DNA of 64,000 nt, from positions 6,016,501 to 6,080,500 of the forward strand of contig NZ_CP029427.2 of NCBI RefSeq assembly GCF_002266465.3, read 5' to 3'. Made by a program: the position numbers and the translations under genes. The stretch's first letter is position 1; every line of letters starts with the position of its first letter. Below the pieces are notes generated by a model. It was not told where the DNA came from. It worked only from the letters and a program-made list of their open reading frames with translations, and did not search any database. The stretch is from Bradyrhizobium symbiodeficiens. GTDB taxonomy: Bacteria; Pseudomonadota; Alphaproteobacteria; Rhizobiales; Xanthobacteraceae. Shown in pieces: positions 59,449 to 64,000 of the stretch.

Positions 59449-60834
59449 GTGAAATCCAAGGTTATTGGCGCAGTATCACTGGCGGTCGCTGCGGCCGGGC
59501 TGTTTGCAGCCGCTGCACCCGCATTTGCGCAGCAGAAGACGATCACGGTCTGGTGGGGCAAGGGCTTCTATCGTTCCGAAGACGACGCGCTTCTCGAGAC
59601 GATCAAGAAGTTCGAAGCCAAGACCGGCATCAAGGTCGAATTGTCGCAATACGCGATCCAGGACATGATTCCGAAGACGGTCGCCGCGCTCGATGCCGGC
59701 ACCGTGCCCGATGTCGCCTATTCCGACTCTTATGACGTGCAGGCGCAGGGCAAGTGGGCCTATGAGGGCAAGCTCGAGGATCTCTCCGACGTGATGGAGC
59801 CGATCAAGGGCCGTTTCGTGCAGAACACGCTGGATGCGTCGATCCTCTACAACGACGTCACCAAGAAGAAGGCCTATTACGGCTTCCCGCTGAAGCAGCA
59901 GAGCATGCACGTCCAGATCTGGAACGACATGCTGGAGAAAGCCGGCTTCAAGCAGGCCGATATCCCGAACGACTGGGCCGGCTACTGGACGTTCTGGTGC
60001 GACAAGGTGCAGCCCGGGATCCGCAAGGCGACCGGACAGCGCGTTTACGCCGTCGGCCAGCCGATGGGCGTGGAATCCACCGACGCGTTCCAGTCGTTCT
60101 ACACCTTCATGGACGCCTACCACGTCAAGCTGGTCGACGATGACGGCAAGCTCACGGTCGACGATCCCAAGGTTCGCGAGAACCTGATCCACGCGCTGAA
60201 GGACTATACCGACACCTACATCAAGGGCTGCACGCCGCCCTCCTCCACGACCTGGAAGGATCCCGACAACAACGTCGCCTTCCACAACAAGACGATCGTG
60301 ATGACCCACAACTTCACGATCTCCATCGCGGCGAAGTGGTACGAAGACTCGCAGAATCAGGCTCTCACACCCGAGCAGCGCGAGGCCGGCAAGAAGGCCT
60401 ATGAGCAGGACATCATCACGGCATCCTTCCCCAAGGCGCCCGATGGTTCGACCATCAAGTACCGCTCCGACGTCAAGACCGGACTGGTTTTCACCGCCGC
60501 CAAGAACAAGGCCGAGGCCAAGCAGTTCATCAGCTTCCTGCTCCAGGAAGAGAACGTCCGTCCCTATATCGAGGGCGCGCTCGGCCGCTGGTTCCCGGTG
60601 ACGAAGGAAAGTCAGGAAAGCCCGTTCTGGCAGGCTGACAAGCACCGCAAGGCCGTCTATGCGCAGTTCAAGGGCGGCACCGCGGCGTTCGACTTCACCA
60701 AGAACTGGAAGTTCACGATTCTCAACAACGAGAACGTGTGGGCGAAGGCGATGAACCGCGTCGTCAGCGAGAAGGTTCCCGTCGACAAGGCCGTCGACGA
60801 ACTGATCGCCCGCATCAAGCAGGTCGCGGGTTAA
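59449..60834 (+). CDS. ABC importer extracellular solute-binding protein (sugar type)
   Basis: A 461-residue periplasmic binding protein with a signal peptide (about 1-27, cleavage AFA-Q). Family 1 segments are ITVWWGKGFYRSEDDALLETIKKFEAKTGIKVELS, ALDAGTVPDVAYSD, AYYGFPLKQQSMHVQIWNDMLEKAGF and EAKQFISFLLQEENVRPYIEGALGRWFPV. Likely ligand: a sugar or sugar alcohol. The GTG at 59449 follows GAGGGAG; a TTG five codons upstream overlaps that site. Two permease genes follow but no ATPase. Confidence 0.92.
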   Translation: MKSKVIGAVSLAVAAAGLFAAAAPAFAQQKTITVWWGKGFYRSEDDALLETIKKFEAKTGIKVELSQYAIQDMIPKTVAALDAGTVPDVAYSDSYDVQAQGKWAYEGKLEDLSDVMEPIKGRFVQNTLDASILYNDVTKKKAYYGFPLKQQSMHVQIWNDMLEKAGFKQADIPNDWAGYWTFWCDKVQPGIRKATGQRVYAVGQPMGVESTDAFQSFYTFMDAYHVKLVDDDGKLTVDDPKVRENLIHALKDYTDTYIKGCTPPSSTTWKDPDNNVAFHNKTIVMTHNFTISIAAKWYEDSQNQALTPEQREAGKKAYEQDIITASFPKAPDGSTIKYRSDVKTGLVFTAAKNKAEAKQFISFLLQEENVRPYIEGALGRWFPVTKESQESPFWQADKHRKAVYAQFKGGTAAFDFTKNWKFTILNNENVWAKAMNRVVSEKVPVDKAVDELIARIKQVAG

Positions 60835-60846
60835 ATCATCCTCTCC

Positions 60847-60868
60847 CTCTCCCCGCCTCGCGGGGAGA
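60847..60868 (+). repeat. Short hairpin related to repeat family A
   Basis: CTCTCCCCGC/GCGGGGAGAG forms a 10-bp perfect stem with a 2-base loop after the binding-protein stop. Its sequence matches the arms of repeat family A. It may reduce read-through into the permease genes. Confidence 0.6.
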
Positions 60869-60930
60869 GGTGCTAGAACAACCACCGGCCGCGTTTCGCG
60901 GCCGGCTTCTCTTTGAAGAGTCCGAAAAGA

Positions 60931-61803
60931 ATGGCGATCACGCTCTCTGGCGATCAGGCACTCCCCGGCCCGCCCCTGTCGTCGCGACTGACCCCGGCAC
61001 AGATATGGGGCATCGCGCTGCTCGCGCCCTATCTGCTCGTTTTCCTGGCCTTCGTTGTCTATCCCGTCTGCTACGGGCTGTGGCTGGCGCGCGCTCCGTC
61101 GAACTATGTGGCGCTCTACAACGACCCGATCTTCGCGCGCGCCGCGGTCAACACGCTGATCTTCCTGGTCATCGGCATCAACATCAAGATGCTGATCGCG
61201 CTGTTCCTGTCCGGCTTCTTCGCCCAGCAGCGCACCTGGATCAGATGGCTCTCGGTGATCTTCATCCTGCCCTGGGCGGTGCCGTCGATCCCGACCATCC
61301 TGTCAGTGCGCTTCATGCTCAATCCCGAATGGGGCATGATCAACCACTACATCTTCTCCTTGACCGGCGATGACGGCCCGAACTGGCTGAACGATCCGAC
61401 CGTGGCGCTGACCATGGCGATCGCCGTGCACATCTGGAAGTCGCTACCGTTCTGGACGCTGATCCTGATGACCGGCCGGCTGGCGATCGCGCAAGACCTG
61501 TTCGAGGCGGCCGAGGTCGACGGCGCGAGCTGGTGGCAGAAATTCCGCTTCATCACCTGGCCGTCGATGCAGACGCTCTACATCACCTGCACGCTGCTCT
61601 CGATGATCTGGACGCTCGGCGACTTCAACAGCGTCTACCTGCTCACCGGCGGCGGCCCTGCAGACCTCACGCACGTGTTGTCGACGCTCGGCATCCGCTA
61701 TCTCCGGCTCGACCAGCTTTCGCTCGCGATGGCCTCCATCGTCTGCGCGATACCGTTCGTCCTGCCGCTGATGTACTTCATGATGAAACGGCTATCCCGA
61801 TGA
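60931..61803 (+). CDS. ABC sugar importer permease (MalF/UgpA type), second system
   Basis: A 290-residue six-helix permease with the EAA loop EAAEVDGASWWQKFRFITWPSMQT (about 195-215). The first helix reads IWGIALLAPYLLVFLAFVVYPVCYGLWLA. It pairs with the next permease, whose start overlaps its stop (ATGA). The start at 60931 is the first ATG; a TTG six codons earlier is possible. Membrane half of an importer for the ligand of the protein at 59449. The ATPase gene is missing from the cluster. Confidence 0.91.
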   Translation: MAITLSGDQALPGPPLSSRLTPAQIWGIALLAPYLLVFLAFVVYPVCYGLWLARAPSNYVALYNDPIFARAAVNTLIFLVIGINIKMLIALFLSGFFAQQRTWIRWLSVIFILPWAVPSIPTILSVRFMLNPEWGMINHYIFSLTGDDGPNWLNDPTVALTMAIAVHIWKSLPFWTLILMTGRLAIAQDLFEAAEVDGASWWQKFRFITWPSMQTLYITCTLLSMIWTLGDFNSVYLLTGGGPADLTHVLSTLGIRYLRLDQLSLAMASIVCAIPFVLPLMYFMMKRLSR

Positions 61804-62666
61804 AGCTTCCTGGCGTAAGCGAATTTTCCTGGCGCGACGTTGCAACCGAAGCGCGGTTGCTGCTGATCGGTATTCCCGTTTTCATCTGGACGATGATCCC
61901 GATCTACCACATGTTCCTGTTCGCGATCTCGCCGAAGGAGGACGCGTTCTCGGGCAAGCTGTGGCCGGATCATCCGACGCTGCACAACTTCGAAATCGTG
62001 TTCAAGCAACAGCATTACTTCCTGCGCGACTTCTACATCCAGTTCTGGAATTCCCTCGTTATCGCGACAGCCGTCGGCGTGCTGACCCTGGTCATCGCCA
62101 CCGCGGCGGCGTTCTCGATCTCCCGGCTGCGGGTGCCGGGCGGACGCATCGTGATGAACCTGGCGCTGTTCACCTATTTCATCCCCGCGGCGTTCCTGGC
62201 CGTGCCGATGTACCGCACCATGGGCAATTACGGCTTGCTCAACAATCACTGGTCGCTGATCCTGGCCATGGTGACGATCGCCAGCCCTTACGCGATCTGG
62301 GTGCTCAAGCAGGCCTCCGACAAGCTGCCGGTCGAACTGGACGAGGCCGCGGTGATGGACGGCGCCACGACGCTGCAGATCTTCCGGCTGGTCTATCTGC
62401 CGCTGATGATGCCGTCGCTGGTCGCGATCGGCACTTATGCGGTGCTGCTGGCCTGGAACGAATATCTCTACGCGTTCCTGCTGCTGTCGAACGACCGCGA
62501 GCTCACGCTGCCCGTCGCACTCGGCAACTTCCTCGCCGCCGACGACTCGCCCTGGGAGCTGCTGATGACCACCGGCTTCATCTACGCACTGCCGCCGGCC
62601 GCGGTCTACTACGCCTTCCGCCGCTACATGGTGGGCGGGCTCACGGCGGGTGCGGTGAAGTCGTAG
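61800..62666 (+). CDS. ABC sugar importer permease (MalG/UgpE type), second system
   Basis: A 288-residue permease with six helices and the EAA loop EAAVMDGATTLQIFRLVYLPLMMPS (about 182-206). Other family segments are SVAFSISRLRVPGG-like (AAAFSISRLRVPGG) and WNEYLYAFLLLSNDRELTLPVALGNF. It is translationally coupled to the preceding permease by a 4-base overlap. Last gene of the cluster; a polyamine-type ABC system begins convergently 29 bases away, so no ATPase gene follows here either. Confidence 0.92.
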   Translation: MKLPGVSEFSWRDVATEARLLLIGIPVFIWTMIPIYHMFLFAISPKEDAFSGKLWPDHPTLHNFEIVFKQQHYFLRDFYIQFWNSLVIATAVGVLTLVIATAAAFSISRLRVPGGRIVMNLALFTYFIPAAFLAVPMYRTMGNYGLLNNHWSLILAMVTIASPYAIWVLKQASDKLPVELDEAAVMDGATTLQIFRLVYLPLMMPSLVAIGTYAVLLAWNEYLYAFLLLSNDRELTLPVALGNFLAADDSPWELLMTTGFIYALPPAAVYYAFRRYMVGGLTAGAVKS

Positions 62667-62694
62667 TCGTTTTGGTCAGAGCGTAGCCCGGAAT

Positions 62695-63507
62695 CTAAAG
62701 CGGCGCCGCGCTCTCGCCCTGCGAACTCGACAGCTTCGAGGCCAGCGAGGCGATGACGATCACCACCGCGATCAGGGCGATCACCAGCGTGCAGATCGCG
62801 TTGATCTCCGGCTTCACGCCGAGCCGCACCTCCGAATAGATCCGGATCGGCAACGTCGCCGAGCCGGGACCGGTGGTGAAGCTCGCGATCACGAGGTCGT
62901 CGAGCGACAGCGTGAAGGCCAGCATCCAGCCGGCGACGATCGCGGGCGCGATCAGCGGCAGCGTCACCGAAAGAAAAGCGCGCACCGGATCGCAGCCGAG
63001 ATCCATCGCCGCCTCTTCCAGCGAACGGTCGAGCGAGCCGAGGCGGGACTGCACGACCACGGCGACGAAACACATCGTCAGCGTGGTATGGGCGATCGTC
63101 ACCGTCCAGAAGCCGCGCTCGGCGTTCAGCGCGACGAACAACAGCAGCAGCGACAGCCCCGTGATCACCTCGGGCATCACCAGTGGCGCATAGAGCATGC
63201 CGGAGAACAATGTGCGGCCGCGGAAGCGCTCGCCGCGCGACAACGCGACCGCGGCGAGCGTGCCGAGCAGCGTGGCGATGGTCGCGGAGGAGACCGCTAC
63301 GCGAAAGCTCATCCAGGCCGCCTCGATCATGGCGCGGTCGTTGAAGAATTCATGATACCAGCGCAGCGACCAGCCGCCCCACACCGTCACCAGCCGCGAG
63401 GCGTTGAAGGAATAGATGACGAGGATGAGGATCGGCAGATAGAGGAAGGCCAGCCCCAGCGCGAGCGAGGCGATGTTGAAACGGGACAGGCGGGAGACCT
63501 TGCGCAT
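62695..63507 (-). CDS. ABC transporter permease, PotC/YdcV type
   Basis: A 270-residue permease of the spermidine/putrescine class with six helices. The first helix is SLALGLAFLYLPILILVIYSFNASR, typical of PotC, followed by WSLRWYHEFFNDRAMIEAAWMSFRVA; the EAA loop is EAAMDLGCDPVRAFLSVTLPLIAP; and FTLSLDDLVIASFTTGPGSATLPIRIYSEVR near the end is a family hallmark. The ATG at 63507 is used; the Cys-rich extension above it is a shadow of the upstream gene. It follows the PotB-like gene by four bases. Polyamine import is likely but the substrate is inferred. Confidence 0.92.
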   Translation of the reverse strand: MRKVSRLSRFNIASLALGLAFLYLPILILVIYSFNASRLVTVWGGWSLRWYHEFFNDRAMIEAAWMSFRVAVSSATIATLLGTLAAVALSRGERFRGRTLFSGMLYAPLVMPEVITGLSLLLLFVALNAERGFWTVTIAHTTLTMCFVAVVVQSRLGSLDRSLEEAAMDLGCDPVRAFLSVTLPLIAPAIVAGWMLAFTLSLDDLVIASFTTGPGSATLPIRIYSEVRLGVKPEINAICTLVIALIAVVIVIASLASKLSSSQGESAAPL

Positions 63508-63511
63508 GGCG

Positions 63512-64000
63512 TCAGCGCCCCTGTTCCAGCTGCCGTTTCTGCAGCCGTTCGTACAGCAACAGAGGCAACAGCAGCACCACGAGCAGCACAATGGCGGCGG
63601 CAGAGGCGACCGGCCAGTCCTTGTTGGTGAAGAATTCGAGCCACAGGGTCTGGCCGATCATCAGCGAATTGGAGCCGGCCAGAAGATCGGGGATGACGAA
63701 TTCGCCGACGATGGGAATGAAGCACAGCAGCACGCCGGCGCCGACACCGGGCAGCGACAGCGGAAAGGTGAGGAGCCAGAACACCTGCCACGGCGGCGCG
63801 CCGAGATCGGAGGCTGCCTCCTCCAGCACCGGCTCCATCTTCGCGAGCGTGGCGTAGAGCGGCAGGATCATGAACGGCAGATAGGAATAGACGATGCCGA
63901 TATACATCGCGCTGTCGGTGGAGAGCCAGACCACCGGCTGGCTGACCAGGTGCAGCGCCAGCAGGATCTGGTTCAGCAGCCCGTCGTGCTGGAGGATGTT
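63512..64000 (-). CDS. ABC transporter permease, PotB/YdcU type (5' end outside the window)
   Basis: The C-terminal 162 codons of a PotB-like permease. The visible part begins NILQHDGLLNQILLALHLV and includes TDSAMYIGIVYSYLPFMILPLYATL, the EAA loop EAASDLGAPPWQVFWLLTFPLSLPG, and GEFVIPDLLAGSNSLMIGQTLWLEF. It forms a pair with the PotC-like permease and continues past the right edge, where an ATPase and a binding protein would be expected. Positions beyond the edge are unknown. Confidence 0.9.
   Translation of the reverse strand, partial: NILQHDGLLNQILLALHLVSQPVVWLSTDSAMYIGIVYSYLPFMILPLYATLAKMEPVLEEAASDLGAPPWQVFWLLTFPLSLPGVGAGVLLCFIPIVGEFVIPDLLAGSNSLMIGQTLWLEFFTNKDWPVASAAAIVLLVVLLLPLLLYERLQKRQLEQGR

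Noticed and set aside
63508..63591. Cysteine-rich N-terminal extension (CCSWCCCCLCCC) of the PotC-like permease
   Set aside because: It overlaps the PotB-like gene in another frame; the ATG at 63507 gives the normal PotC start.
1..64000. CRISPR array, tRNA or rRNA gene, transposase, phage or toxin-antitoxin system
   Set aside because: I looked for regularly spaced repeats, T-loop motifs with acceptor pairing, and characteristic proteins and found none; tRNA detection by eye is not reliable, and a covariance-model scan would settle it.

Overview
The window is high-GC alphaproteobacterial DNA. The gene content points to Bradyrhizobium: a nap cluster, a copper nitrite reductase with nirV, nnrR and nnrS, an hmu heme-uptake locus with hmuP and hmuQ, hemN, and many short palindromic intergenic repeats of the kind scattered through Bradyrhizobium chromosomes. 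From memory, the order hmu - nnrR - hemN - nirK - nirV resembles that of B. diazoefficiens USDA110; I could not run an alignment. I saw no rRNA, tRNA, CRISPR array, transposase or phage genes.

Layout. 1-3.3 kb: the end of the periplasmic nitrate reductase operon (napA, cut by the window edge, then napB and napC). 3.5-7.3 kb: a DUF2336 protein, a RecD-like helicase, a Tat-exported alpha/beta hydrolase and a caspase-fold gene remnant. 7.8-13.9 kb: msrA and msrB, small membrane or secreted proteins (two of them cysteine-rich), and a large disordered single-pass membrane protein. 14-18.8 kb: purA and a MacA/LolCD-like export operon on the minus strand. 18.8-27 kb: a P-type ATPase, two EamA transporters around a DUF1330 gene, a Bug/TctC binding protein and a chemoreceptor. 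27.3-32.9 kb: a 2-hydroxyacid dehydrogenase and a sugar-type ABC importer without an ATPase gene, then a metallo-beta-lactamase-fold protein. 33-34.3 kb: a phytase-like esterase.

34.5-43.2 kb is the heme-acquisition island. hmuR-hmuQ-hutX-exbB-exbD-tonB runs leftward and hmuP-hmuT-hmuU-hmuV runs rightward from one shared control region. Together they encode the outer-membrane receptor, its energy transducer, the periplasmic binding protein, the inner-membrane ABC importer, a cytoplasmic heme carrier and a heme-degrading enzyme. 43.3-47 kb holds a DUF4139 protein, a FixJ-like regulator whose receiver has Glu at the phosphorylation position, and an AraC-type regulator.

47-53.6 kb is the nitrite/NO island: nnrS and nnrR (divergent), a DUF1858 protein, hemN, an unstudied small membrane protein, nirK and nirV. 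Four FNR/NnrR-type palindromes (TTGCG-N4-CGCAA or a close variant) sit in the divergent or upstream regions, so these genes look like one low-oxygen/NO regulon. Heme supply (hmu uptake, hemN synthesis) lies beside heme- and copper-dependent nitrogen-oxide respiration.

53.6-64 kb: an unknown multi-pass membrane protein with visibly different base use, a GNAT acetyltransferase, a 3-oxoacid CoA-transferase pair, an AsmA-family protein, a second ATPase-less sugar ABC importer, and two polyamine-type ABC permeases that run off the right edge. Start sites were often moved inward from the longest open frame on the basis of ribosome-binding sites and family length; each entry says so.
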